The notes beneath the pieces were generated by a model. The model did not search any database and had not been told where the DNA came from. It saw only the letters and a program-made list of their open reading frames with translations. From assembly GCA_017311315.1 (NCBI GenBank), contig CM029640.1:17047512-17111511 (forward strand): a stretch of 64,000 nucleotides of DNA, in the 5' to 3' direction. The DNA is from Dendrocalamus latiflorus (Eukaryota > Streptophyta > Magnoliopsida > Poales > Poaceae). Every line of letters begins with the position of its first letter. The stretch's first letter is position 1. Positions 21,311 to 32,667 of this stretch are shown here, in pieces. The translations under genes were made by a program, and so were the position numbers.

Positions 21311-22729
21311 CTACATGTGCGTGAAAGGAATAAATAAGTTTACTTCCGGTAAACATGCATATAATTAATTTACTGTAGGTAAATAAATGGTGCAAAAGCT
21401 TCTTGTAATGTTTCAGAATTTTCTATGCATTTTCTATAAATTTTACTATTAATTTCGGTGATTAAAGGCAATTTAACTAATTATGATTTATCAAAAATAG
21501 TAAATAAATATAGAAAACATAGAAAATAATAATGACAGAAATAAACATGCTTCAAATGCTAAAAATAATTCAAAATTTAAATTCTCGAGGCCCTTTCGTG
21601 GTCAAATATGAATTTTTAGTGAATTCTGCAATTTCTATAGGCCTATACGCAAATTTTCAATTTAGAGAAAATTTTCGCAACATTTTCTGATTTTCCAAGG
21701 GTCTTTTTGCAAAAATTTGGGACCCATCTAAAATTTCTTAGGACCCTCTTGTAATTTTTCAGAAATTGGGAGGGCTTTTGTGCAAAATCGTCGGCGCCTC
21801 CTCTCAGGCCGGGCCTTCGACCCGTCTTCTTTCTTCGACCGACTGACCCACACGGCCCGTGCTACTGGCTTAAGAAGCCAGGTCCTCCCCTTCATGTGCT
21901 TTGCTAGTGGCGGCGGCAGGCCGGGCAGCCGGCTCAGGCGGGCGCACCGCGAGGTGACTGGGCCGAGCGGCGGGGCCGGCGGAGCTCGGTGGAGGGGCCG
22001 ATCAGTGCGGACGGCTACGGGCCGAGCAATCAGCAGGATCGGCCGACGCGGGTGGCGACTACGGGCCGACGAGCGGCATTTTAGGCGGAGCCGGCGGCGG
22101 CGCCTCGAGTGGCGCCGGCGACGGCCTCCTCAGGCGCGATAGTGGGCGGCGTTTCGAGCGCGAAGCCTGCGGCGGCCTCCTCGGGCACAACGGCGAGCGG
22201 CGCTTCGAGCGCAGAGCCAGCAGCAGCCTCCTCAAGCGCAACGGCGGGTGGCCTCCTCGGGTGCGGAACCGGCGGGCGGCCTCCTCGGGTGCGACGGCGG
22301 GCAGTGCTTCAAGCGCGGAGTCGGTGGGTGCCAGCCGTGCGGGGCTTAAGGCAGCGCACGAGGGGGTCTGGCGCTTCGAGCGGCGCAGCCGGCGACCGGC
22401 GACTTTGGACCACGCGTGTGGGGTGGCGCCGGTGGCAAACTAGAGTGGAAGCTGAGACGGCCCTAAGCAGTGCGGTCGAGTGTGCGGATTTTTTTTCTTT
22501 TCTTTTTTTGTTTCCGTTTTTTCAATCTACAGCGCAATCATCATCTACTCTTTCATGTAATCTTCTGATCAACATTGTGCCGATGACTTCAATCTGCTTG
22601 CGGTAGATTAGAGAGGATTTGCATCGTAGAAAATAATCTAGAAAGTGAAATCTACGAATTTAGAGCGATATAGATACAGACAATTCAATATATTAATGCT
22701 TCGATGATTTACCTTCGATTCACCGGAGC
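21311..22729 (-). other. Copia leader with GC-rich block
   Basis: Non-coding upstream of gag. 21311-21780 is AT-rich. 21780-22445 is very GC-rich with repeated phrases such as ggcctcctcgggtgcg and gcgcttcgagcg, forming short degenerate direct repeats; open frames on both strands are compositional. 22446-22729 has no assignable feature. No LTR or primer-binding site of the Copia was found. Confidence 0.55.
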
Positions 22730-23758
22730 GATTGTTTTCTGGAGAGCGATGAGGTGGTTGGTTGTGTACGACCAGGTTGACGGTTGTGGACTATTTTGTT
22801 CTTGTCTATGGATGGATAAGGGTGGTGTGAATTGTTGTGCTGATGATGGTCAAGCTGGGAAGAGCTTGTCCTGAGAAAAATATTTCTTTGGTCTTTGCAT
22901 GTGCAGGAGAGTGTGCAGACGATCACGGTCGGTGACGAGGAAGATCAAAACTAGGAACGGAGATCTAAGGTCCAGACAGTTGAGGATGTCACGCGAAGTG
23001 GTCAAGCTAACACTAGAGCACGTGGAGATCAAGGATGGTGAAAGTGAGATGGGACTATGGGAGGGGATATCCTGGAGGCTTCGTCACATGTTGAGTTTGG
23101 AGTGTTATTGATAGTCTGTGGGCTGGAAGAGATAGAGTTTGAATAAAACCTGTGTTAGGAAAGGGTTTCAGGTCTCTTGATTTGAAGAAGAGATTAGGTG
23201 TTGTGTTCGTGTTTGAATTGGACACGATTAGGGACATTGGTCTATAAAAGCAGGGTGAGGCTTAGGCTAACGTAACCAGTCTTTAGGGCTTTCGTCGAGG
23301 AAGTTTTTAGGGGTACTGTGAGGGAAATTTGTAGCCCAAAACGTGTTGCAAAAATAATAGATCAGATCTATTCCCAAAGAAGTTAATCGGCAGCATGCTT
23401 TTGTGAGCATCGTTCTTCTTGCGTCGTCAACAGCTGACTAACAAATCTCGTTCGAGTGCGTTATGAGCACGCTGTTGCCTTTGGCTGGTACTCATTGAGC
23501 GGAAGCGTTTGAGCGGTCGATTTCCACGCGGCTGAAGTCTGCGAGCGAGTCCGAACACATACAGAGGCGATCGTAGTGAAGCGATCAAGCGTGCGATCGA
23601 ACTACAAGCACATCTGGTGGAATGACTAGCACATTTGTGTGATGAGTAATCGTTCAAGTGGTCGTTATCAACCATGAAGAGAAAGAGTGAAGCGGAAGAA
23701 GCAGAGGCGATCATTCACCCCCCCCCCCCCCCTCCTAATAGCGCCATACGGTCCTACA
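22730..23758 (+). repeat. 5' LTR, truncated (last 1029 bp only)
   Basis: Matches 28795-29823, beginning at gattgttttctgga and ending at tacggtcctaca. About 920 bp present at the start of the 3' LTR (27875-28794) is missing; in its place is the Copia leader. A run of 15 or more C bases lies at about 23718, with a matching C-run at about 29787. Confidence 0.88.
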
Positions 23759-23760
23759 AG

Positions 23761-23773
23761 TGGTATCAGAGCA
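23761..23773 (+). other. Primer-binding site (tRNA-Met)
   Basis: TGGTATCAGAGCA lies 2 bp after the LTR end at 23758 and is a perfect match to the usual plant initiator tRNA-Met primer-binding site. Confidence 0.9.
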
Positions 23774-23780
23774 GAATGCA

Positions 23781-25842
23781 ATGGCGTTAGATCGGGAATA
23801 GTTCTCTAGTAAGCCACCATTCTTTGATTTTACAGATTATCTCTACTAGAAAATTTGCAGGGAAGTCTTTCTACAAGCTCAAGGTAATCTGATTTGGCAA
23901 AAAGTTGAATCTTCGTTTGAAGTACCTTCTGTCACTACCATCGAAAACATTGCTGATGTAGAGGCAAATGGTAAGGCTAGAAATATTTTGTTACAAGGTT
24001 TAAGTAGAAACGAGTTTGTTAGAATTGTTCATCTTAAATTTGCAAATAAAATTTGGACTACTCTAACCGATTACCATGAAGTATCAAAGTCTATTAAGGG
24101 TGTGCATCAAAATCAATTCAAATGGAGTATTCTAAATTTGAGATGAAACCAGGAGAATTAGTAAATGCTCTTTTCAACCACTTTAATAAGATTGTTAGTG
24201 ATTTGCAATCTGTCGATGTCACATATTCTGATTCTGACAATGCTTGTCAAATTCTAAATTCTTTGGATATGTCTATTTGGAATATGTTAGTCATCGCTAT
24301 CAATCACTCTGTTAGCATGGAAACACTCACTCTGTATGATCTTTATTCAAAGATGAAAATACATGAGATTGATGCTTTGGCCAGAATAAGCAAGTTGAAT
24401 TCTCTGGGCTTAGTGACTAACCAAGCTGACAACTCCTCTAGTTCCTCTATTGGTTCTTTGTCTGCATTATGCTCTGTTTCAGATGAACAATTGGAGGACA
24501 TCCCTGAAAAGCAGTTTGTACTTCTCTCCAAGCGCGTGACCAAGGCAATTAATAATATCAGATCAAGATAAAGAGTTGGTCCAATTAGATGCTATGAATG
24601 TGCTAAGCAAAATCACATCAAGATAAACTGCCCTAAACTGAGGAAGGAGATCAAGCATGAAAAAGCATCAACTCGTTGATCTCAAGTCAATATTGACCTA
24701 AACAAGAAACACAATTATCGCAGGACAGCCAACAAAATAATTTGAGTGATGATGAATCTACAAGTGATGAGGACAGTGGCAAGAAGGTCAATCAGGCAAA
24801 TTTCACAGGAATGTGCTTTATGGCAAAGAGTGAGGATCTCGACGATGATGATATCCACAGTGATCCTAATGAGATAAAATCTTCTTACACAGATATATCT
24901 CGTGTTATGCTAAGATTGACAGAGGAGCTTAAGAAATATAAAAAGAAAATCAAAAATCATGATCTTGTTATTGAGAATTTAAATTCTGAAATCGATAAAC
25001 TTAGAGCTTCAATTCCTAATGATGAATCTCGTGAGTCCTGTCAAGTTTTACATTCTGAGTTGGAGTCTACAAGAAAAATTAATGCATCAACCTTGGGTCA
25101 ATTTAGTGATGTAACTGCTAAATTTGATGAGTTAAAACTGGCACATGGCTCTTGTGATGAAAAGGTAAAACATGCACATAATAAAATTGAAAAGCTTAAG
25201 TCTAACTCATCTAAAGCATGCTCTAAATGTGATTTGTTTCAAGCTAGGCTTAACTCTTCTCAGGAGTCTATTCAACAGATGCTTTATCATGAGGCTTCTC
25301 TAGCTCTAACTGCCCCAAGCTTAACACAGAAATAGAAGCTTGGACTAGACAACTTAAGGAGTTTGCTAAGAAGGAAAAATTAGCTCAATCTAGTGCTTCT
25401 AAGAGTCTTAGTGATGAATATGTTAAATGCACAACCTAACCCACATTGGCTAAAGAGAATGAGTATCTTAACGACACCGTAGAGAGATTTTCTTTTGGCA
25501 ACAAGAATTTGAATATGATTCTAGATCAGTCAAAAATAAGCATGAAGAAACATGGTCTAGGATTTAATTTTGTTGAGTATGCCAAGAATAATCTTTCTAA
25601 GGTTGTTAATCTTTTGGAACCTGGAAAACCTGTAGTAGAATCTCAACCAAAACAGATTATTTTTAAATCTGCTGGTATCGCAAAGAATTTCTCTACCAAA
25701 GACAGTGTTGTAAAATCAATAGATACAACTTGTTAGCAAGTCAAGTTCAAGTGTACTCACTGTGGTAGAGATGGTCATCAAGTTCAATTTTGCTTTCGAA
25801 AAAACAAGAAGAAGAAAGACAGGTTAAGAAAGCGTTCTTGAG
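23781..25842 (+). pseudogene. Maximus-like gag, disrupted
   Basis: A start at about 23780 opens a UBN2 gag (FLQAQGNLIWQKVESSFEV), but it has early stops at about 23798 and 23846 and a frameshift near 24120. 24122-24571 continues the capsid (NHFNKIVSDLQSVDVTY). The first CCHC knuckle is CYECAKQNHIKINCP (about 24591). 24742-25335 is an acidic then heptad-rich coiled-coil segment (RVMLRLTEELKKYKKKIKN). A second knuckle, CTHCGRDGHQVQFCF, is at about 25756, followed by a lysine/arginine cluster. A further stop sits between 25335 and 25446. The protein is dead, but its domain order is clear. Confidence 0.88.
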
Positions 25843-27864
25843 TGGAATCCATGCAAGCTCCAAACCATGGCTCTGCTCCCTCTAATCAGTTCTTTGTAGG
25901 CTTAGGAGTTTTGTAACTGGACCTAGTCGTAATACTCAGTTGGTGGCCAAACTAGTCTTACCAATGCATTCAGACTGCTCTATAGTCGGACATTCCCTGA
26001 TCGGACCATCACTTCGACTAGTGCATTCTACTCTAAATCTTCAACACCAAAAACTAGTGCTTTCGAGTACGCATGGTCAGATGAGGAAGGGTTTTTGACC
26101 AGTTTCTTCAACATGGTCGGATCAGCCTCGAGGATCACAAGTGATCATGCAGTAGTCAGACCACCCCGTGTATAGACGTCCCGTGGTCGGACATTCCATT
26201 GTCGAACTAGAGTTTCAACTAGACTTTACTGCACGCTAAGACCAGTCAGTAGTCAAATCAGCTTCGTTGAGGAGGTCATACCGCCGAGTGGTTGAGCCTA
26301 TGTCTCATTATCTGTCGGGTCGAAATTTAGTAGAGGCAAAATCTTCTCTTAAATCTATGTCATTGCCTGCTGCTACTCCTGTTTGTTGAGCGTTACAGTA
26401 CTGGATTCCTAAAGCGTATTTGACTAACCCCAGTACTGTGAGACCGACACCTTCTGTGATTTAAGACCAACGTACGTAGGGTGGAGAACATGCGCTTGAT
26501 GAGGTTCCAGTCTTTTACATCATTGCTTGATTGGAACACTTGATGGTTTTCCATGTTCTTTGAGGGCTTCCAAGAGATTTCATCTTCAGGTTAGACCATG
26601 TGGAGAAGGTAGTGTTATCCTACAAGTGGTCTTTTTCAAGTGGTCCTTGAGTTCCTTCTCAGATTGCTCGTTTTCACTCTTAACTGCTTGGTTCTTTTCT
26701 CTGTGCTCAGTTGAGGAGTGAGTTTATTCTGTTTCATCTTTTTGGGGATTATTCTGAGGGTGAGCTTGTTATTTGAAGTGGTGTCAGGAGATTTGTTTAG
26801 TATACCTGTCATATAATTCATGAGATCAAGCCGTTGAAATTAAATGAGTAGTGGAGCTCTCTGTATCATATTCATTCATATGTTGTGTAGCTTTGATCAT
26901 GAATGATTTTAATTAATCTACTATATTTGAACCAAAATATGACATGGCATAAGACTTTGACTAGACTAACTATTGATAGTACTTCGCGATGTTCATCTAA
27001 AAGGATCAGCTTAATTGTGAATCTATTTTAAATCTTGGCTATGAGGCTCACATGGTTCATATTGCAATGTTTTATGTTCACTCTGGTTGGCATGTTGTAA
27101 AAATATTGAGATTCTCCAAGTGATATCATACAAGTGATATCAAATGAGAATTGAAAAGGAAAAGATTGAAAAAATGTATGTTTCAAGCATGCCATGGTCA
27201 AATAAAAAAACAAAAGTGCATAAATTAAAAGAAATATGCTTTAAGCATGCCACCATTTAAAAGAAGTTTGCTTTAAGTATGTATCACGAAAAAGAAGTAT
27301 GCTATAAGTTGCCACATGCCTAAGAATCGTGTGTGGAGCAATAGGTTGTTATATGAGACTACTTGCCCATCTAGATTTAATGTTTGCTTCAATTTTTAGG
27401 CTAACTTTTTATTGTGATCTCATTGTGCTCTTTCTAATTGGTTTAGTCATTGATGAGATGCATGTCATTGATCTAAATTACTTAATTGTGCTAAAAGATT
27501 AGTTTTGATCTTGCTATATGATTTTATCTGATCTAGGTAGCTCTGCTCATACAGTTGGCTTGGTCAAAATTTTTAATCAATGCAAAGTGACTTGTATAGT
27601 CTACAAAACTTCCTGATCTTTATTTGCTCGGCTCCTTTTAGAACTATTCTCACTTTTGAGCGCTAAATGATTTCATTGCCAATGGGGGAGAAAAGTAGAA
27701 GAGAGGGGGAGATTTGCTCTGGAAGTGGTTCTCTGGGTTGGTTCTCGTTTGGTTGTGTGGTTGGTTATCTCGGATACTCGTTGTTTCGGATAACAAATTC
27801 TTTCGTTTCGGATCGCAAATTATTTCATTGCAATGTTTTTCGAGGTGTTGTCAATGTATTCATC
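25843..27864 (+). other. Internal non-coding region replacing pol
   Basis: About 2 kb between gag and the polypurine tract with no RT, integrase, RNase H or protease motif. 25960-26290 has repeated gtcgga/tcggac words. 27140-27310 repeats the phrase 'agtatgc ... aag' four times (tatgtttcaagcatgcca, tatgctttaagcatgcca, ttgctttaagtatg, tatgctataag). A second purine-rich run (aatgggggagaaaag) is at about 27678. Confidence 0.6.
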
Positions 27865-27873
27865 AGGGGGAGA
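27865..27873 (+). other. Polypurine tract of the Maximus-like element
   Basis: AGGGGGAGA followed by TTATTAGACC. Related elements usually have TGTTAGACC-type LTR starts, so the LTR start here appears to be a mutated TG (TATTAG at 27875). Confidence 0.65.
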
Positions 27874-27874
27874 T

Positions 27875-29823
27875 TATTAGACCATGTTGATGGTCGTGAT
27901 TAAAAATGATGATGAATAATTGACATTTGAATTGCTTTGGAATTTACGTTTGTAAAATTGTCAGGTGATCGTAGTCGAAGATTTTGGGTTCATGTGTTTC
28001 GACTAGTTTCAAGTGGTTTTATCGAGTTCAGGTCGGCAAACTTCATCCATGAGTCGTTTATGACCACGGAGTCGTTTACGACCACGCACGTACAGCTTTA
28101 CGACCACGGTTGTATGAATATGACAACTTTCGACCACATTCAACTACAACTACATTCAACTTCGACCACAACAACACAACTTCGACCATGGCAACACAAC
28201 TTCGACTACGGCAACTCAACTACAACCATGACAGATCGACCACTGAAGGTAATCATAGCTACAGTACTTTTACATGGTCGTAGCTTCAGAGCTTTTGATA
28301 GTCATGGGCTTTTACTGGTCGTACTTGATAGTCGTAGGATTTACTGATCGATAGCCAGTGACTTTGCAGTTGATGGTCGTAGATTTTGTTAACTGCTCTT
28401 ATAGTCGTATATTTTGCAGTCTTATCGATAGTCGTAGACCAAGTAGTCTACTGTCGTTGTCTTCGATAGTCGAAGGCTTTACGATCGGTCGATGTAGGCT
28501 TCTCGGTTGGTACTCGTAGACTTCATTGTCAAAACGAGTACTTCACTTTTTATGATCTTTGAGTATTTTGGGTACTCGTGTTAGGCCAGCGGGGTGTTTG
28601 GCTGTTGCTTGATGGAACAGTGTTGGTACTCGGTAGTCGAAGCAACTAGGTACTCGATGGTCAGTGAGCGATAGTCATGAGTGTTGCGGTCGATTATTTG
28701 TTACGAGTACTTGTTGAGCTAGCGGTGGTGCTGAGTGGTCTTAAGAGTGAGTTTCGAAAAGCTATGGTTTTAGCGATTGTAATTAGTAGTCTGAGATTAT
28801 TTTCTGGATAGCGACGAGGTCGTTGGTCGTGTACGACCGAGTTGATGGTCGTGGATTGTTTTGTTCTTGTCTATGGATGGACAAGGGTGGTGTGAGTTGT
28901 TGTACTGATGACGATCAAACTGGGAAGAACTTGTGCCAGACAAAACGTTTCTTTGGTCTTTGCATGTGCAGGAGAGTGTAGAGACGATCACGGTTGGTGA
29001 AGAGGATGACCAGGACTAGGATAGGGAGATCTAATGTCTAGACGGTTGGGGATGTCACGCGAAGTGGTCGAGCTAATGCTGGAGCATGTGGATATCACGG
29101 ATGGTGAAAGCAAGATGGAGCTACGGGAGGGGATATCCTGGCGGTTTCATCGCGTGTTGAGTTTGGAGTGTTACGGATAGAGTTCGTGGGCTGAAAGAGG
29201 TAGAGTTTGAACAAAACCCATGTTAGAAAAGGGTTTCGGGCCCCTTAATTTGAGGAAGAGATTAGGTGATGTGTTCGCGTTTGAATCGGGCATGATTAGG
29301 GATGTTGGTCTATAAAAGCATGGAGAGGCTTAGGCTAACATAACCAGTCTTTAGTGCTTTCATTGAGGAAGTTTTTAGGGGTGCTGTGAGGGTACTTTGT
29401 AGCCAAAAACTTATTGCAGAAATAATAAATCAGATCTATTCCAAAAGAAGTTGATCGGTAGCAAGTTTTTCTAAGCATCGTTCTTCTTGCGTCGTCGACG
29501 GCTGGCTAACAAACCTTGTTCAATTGCATTACGAGCACGCTGTTGTCTTTAGCCGGTACTAGTTCGAGTGGAAGCGTTCGAGCGGTCGATTTCCACACGG
29601 CTGAAGTCTACGAGTGAGTTCTACCACGTACAGAGGCGTTGTAGTGAAGCGATTGAGCATGCGATCGAACGACGAGCACATCCGGTCGAACGACTAGCAC
29701 ATTCGTGTGACGAGTAATCGTTCGAGCGGTCGTTATCGACTACGAAGAGAAAGAGCGAAGCAGAAAAAGCAGAGGCGATCATTCACCCCCCCCCCCCCTC
29801 TGATAGCGCTATACGGTCCTACA
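27875..29823 (+). repeat. 3' LTR (about 1949 bp)
   Basis: The start is inferred from the polypurine tract; the end ...GGTCCTACA matches the 5' LTR end. 28040-28240 has a run of cgaccac/ttcgaccac/caactac phrases, and 28270-28480 a run of tagtcgtag/tggtcgta phrases, giving a locally repetitive, non-coding stretch. The second half matches 22730-23758 with moderate divergence. Confidence 0.8.
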
Positions 29824-30102
29824 GTTTTTCCACTAATATTACCATGGTAAAAATTACATGAGTTGCAAGTGTAAACCTTGTCTTCCGGAATCCTATTGTA
29901 GAGTATGGGTCAATATTGTAGAGCATGGGTTAATATTGTTTGTTACTTTGCATTTTGACTGTAATTGTCTTAGTTGGATTAATAAAGTTAAGTCATATTA
30001 TATTGCATCAGATATAGTTTCTAAATTTTGAATGTGATTATATATTTCGTGCAATATATATTCCAAAAACGTGCATTTATCATGCTTGGTTATGTATGTA
30101 TG
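29824..30102. other. Unannotated spacer
   Basis: AT-rich. A short direct duplication, attgtagagtatgggtcaat / attgtagagcatgggttaat, is at about 29893 and 29912. It ends with the GTATG duplication of the Copia at 30103. Confidence 0.5.
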
Positions 30103-31040
30103 TGTTACAAATGTGGGCAATATTTTAATTCCAAGTTTTATTAGGAGACAGAAATAATAAACTAATGATGCAAAACTCACAACTAACAGCAAGCTACTCA
30201 TCATACTTCAGAACATACACAAGAAAAACAATATAGTAACGAAGTCGAACGTGCGCACGAACGACTTACTTGTTAGCCTAACGAAGAACAGGAAGCCGCG
30301 CAGGCTTGACGCAGTGCAGAACGTAGGTGTCGCAGTGCAGTGAACGGTCGCGCAGATGCGCTACCCAGAAACCTTATTGCCACCCCGTGCAGATACTCTC
30401 TGCGGCAACGGTTCGGAGATAGCCGCTCTCCCTCCTTCCAGGTGTACGCCGGGAAGAAAGGTCGACGAGGTTCAGACAGAACGGTACTTGAGCACAAAAT
30501 CTTAGGGAAGTTGAAAATGGAGGCAGTGAGATTCCCTCACTTTTACACTCTGAACGTCTCCAGGTATATATAGACAGACTGATAACTGACATGATTAAAA
30601 CAGCCATTTACCCTCTGGTAACTGACACATTCAACCGGCCATTTATCCACTAGTAACTGTCTATCATCAAAACCCCAGTAAAGCCTCAAATTCAAACGTT
30701 TGAATCTCATTCAAACAGAGAGAGTGTGGTGCAGGGTTCAGCAAAAATAAAGATGGACTTGGTCTGCCAAGTGGCGCGCCACATCACGGCACGGTCGCGC
30801 GTCGCAAGTCACGCGATTTTCACGAGAAAATACGCGAATACGTGTGCGCGTGCGCGTGCGTGCGCGTGTGTGTGACTAGACAGAACCATCCTCATACCAT
30901 CTCTATCCATATTCAAGGAGTGGTGAGGATTCTACCTTATAAATCGATCTTCGTCACACTGCCTTAGCAATATGGTACTAAACCATGCATGTTTTGAAAT
31001 TAAGGAAATAGGCCATAATTAAATGGGCCAATTTCTAACA
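30103..31040 (-). repeat. Copia 3' LTR (938 bp)
   Basis: On the element strand it begins TGTTAGAAATTGGCCC at 31040 and ends TTTGTAACA at 30103. A TATA-like ggtatatatagac lies at about 30563. An alternating purine-pyrimidine run of gtgcgcgtgcgcgtg type is at about 30841-30874. The first part (31040 back to about 30812) matches the 5' LTR remnant. Confidence 0.88.
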
Positions 31041-31050
31041 ATCCCCCACC
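31041..31050 (-). other. Copia polypurine tract
   Basis: atcccccacc on the plus strand reads GGTGGGGGAT on the element strand, directly before the TGTTAG LTR start. Confidence 0.75.
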
Positions 31051-31589
31051 AATTCCAAAGCAACAAGTAAACATATGACAAAGATATTGTGCTGAAGTAC
31101 TGTTAATATACCAGTCTTTTAGTGTAAGTCCTGTACGGGTTGAACTTGCACCTAGAATGACAAGATTCACCTTCTCATAGCTGATGAATGGACTATGTCT
31201 TGAATTCACAGCTTTTCGTGATCAAAATCTCAACTAGTACTAGGCTGCCAATGAACCACGCCTAAACCAAGCGTTATATGGTCATGCTCCCTTATCTGCT
31301 CATGAGCTTTCTAGAGAATGCCCCGTTCTTGTGAACTGTGACCACACAGTTAAGCTCAAGTAGGTGTATTCTTTCTAGGTATCCTGCAGGCTAATACATT
31401 TTCCTTATTTGGACAACAGAATACATTAAGGCTTTATGCCAACCTTCCATACAGTCGAAAGTACATTGTTTATTAGGACATGGGTACAATAAGTATGTAC
31501 TCTTTTGTTATAACATCAATTTGTTTTTCCCATTGCCTAAGTCACGGGATCTCCGATCAAAAAGGTATGGGTTACCATTGTGATGTAAC

Positions 31590-32453
31590 TTAAATGGACC
31601 TCATTCCCATGTCCATAGATGCAACGGAAATCGCTTTCCGTGCTAACCCCTTTGTAAAAGGGTCTGCTAGATTTTTCTCATAGTGAATATAGTTCACAGT
31701 AATCACTCCGGAGTTTCTCAGTTTTTTGACAGATTTAAGCCTACGCTTCACATATCTAGAGGACTTCATATTATCCTTTGTACTTGTGACTTTAGCCAAC
31801 ACTGTTTGATTATCACAGTACATTAGGATTGCAGGTATTGGTTTCTCAACCAATGGCAAGTCCAATAGAAACTCTCTCAGCCATTCAGCCTCAATTGTGG
31901 CTGTGTCAAGTGCTACAAGTTCTGCTTCTATTGTTGACCTCGTCAATATGGTCTGTTTGCAAGACCTCCATGAAACTGCAGCACCAGCTAAAGTGAATAC
32001 ATAACCACTTGTAGCTTTGATCTCATCCGCATCAGAGATCCAATTAGAGTCATTATATCCTTCCAAAACAGAAGGGTGTCCAGTATAATGTATTCCAAAA
32101 GATGTTGTGTCTCTCAAGTAGTGCAACACTCTTTCAAGTGCCTCCCAGTGATCATCTCCTGGGTTAGACGTAAACCGACTTAATTTGCTCACAGCAAATG
32201 AAATGTCAGGTCTTGTGGCACCAGCTAAATACATAAGTGACCCAATAATTTGTGAATATCTTAATTGATCTTTTCCTAACGCCTGGTTATTTCGAAGCTT
32301 AATGCTCGCATCATAGGGTGTTGGTGAAACTTTACAGTTTTCAAAACCAAACCGGCTTAATATTTTCTCAGCATAATGGGATTGATTCAAAGTAATCCCA
32401 TTCTTGCTTTTGATCAATTTAATATTCAGAATGACATCTGTTGCGATTTTCAC
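31590..32453 (-). pseudogene. Copia RT C-terminus and RNase H, open but truncated
   Basis: A 287-residue frame with the RT thumb/connection (LNQSHYAEKILSRFGFENC, QIIGSLMYLAGATRPDISFA) and RNase H (GYNDSNWISDADEIKATSGY, TRSTIEAELVALDTATIEAE, ILMYCDNQTVLAKV), ending with NLADPFTKGL. The RT palm with its catalytic aspartates is missing because the frame begins in the deleted junction with LTR sequence. Within the remaining part there is no stop, which suggests a fairly young copy. RNase H would remove RNA from the RNA-DNA hybrid; without RT it has no partner here. Confidence 0.92.
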
Positions 32454-32662
32454 GTGATTTTCACGCGAAAATACGCGAATACGCGCGCGCGTGTGTGACT
32501 GGACAGAACCATTCTCATACCATCTCTATCCATATTCAAGGAGTGGTGAGGACTCCACCTTATAAATCGGTCTTCCTCACCCTGCCTTAGAATATGATAC
32601 TAAATCATGCATGCTTTGGAATTAAGGAAATAGACCATAATTAAATAGGCCAATTTCTAACA
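32440..32662 (-). repeat. Copia 5' LTR remnant
   Basis: Matches about 30812-31040, including cgattttcac, the cgcg/gtgt alternation and the terminal TGTTAGAAATTGGCC. It stops at about 32440, where it meets RT coding sequence. The dinucleotide run is shorter than in the other LTR. Confidence 0.85.
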
Positions 32663-32667
32663 GTATG

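Larger units (their letters stand above)
15969..22729 (-). mobile_element. Ty1-copia element, decayed, 5' LTR missing
   Basis: The element runs right to left: leader, gag, integrase, RT, RNase H, polypurine tract, 3' LTR. Integrase comes before RT, which defines Copia. No copy of the 3' LTR (15969-16213) was found at the right end. Instead, sequence continues through a long leader to 22729, where a truncated Maximus-like LTR begins, so the 5' LTR is lost. Gag carries a premature stop and pol is split over several frames. Confidence 0.85.
22730..29823 (+). mobile_element. Maximus/SIRE-like LTR retrotransposon, pol deleted, 5' LTR truncated
   Basis: Order left to right: truncated 5' LTR (22730-23758), primer-binding site, gag with two zinc knuckles, non-coding stretch, polypurine tract, 3' LTR (27875-29823). 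The last 1029 bp of both LTRs correspond (22730-23758 and 28795-29823). A long coiled-coil gag with two knuckles is a trait of the grass Maximus (Opie/Ji, SIRE) lineage; that placement is from family knowledge. No RT, RNase H or integrase motif remains. Confidence 0.85.
30103..32662 (-). mobile_element. Ty1-copia element with large internal deletion
   Basis: Flanked by GTATG on both sides (30098-30102 and 32663-32667). The full 3' LTR is 30103-31040. The right end is the start of the 5' LTR (32440-32662), joined directly to the RT region. Gag, protease, integrase and most of RT, plus the rest of the 5' LTR, are gone. The matching 5 bp duplications show that both outer ends are original, so the loss was internal. 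Confidence 0.92.

Noticed and set aside
21780..22606. Several plus- and minus-strand frames of 60-165 codons in the GC-rich Copia leader
   Set aside because: Compositional open frames in short degenerate GC repeats, overlapping on both strands and without motifs.
23718..23734. Poly-C run in the Maximus-like LTR considered as a structural signal
   Set aside because: A similar run lies at the matching place in the other LTR (about 29787) and its length is slippage-prone. Nothing ties it to a function.
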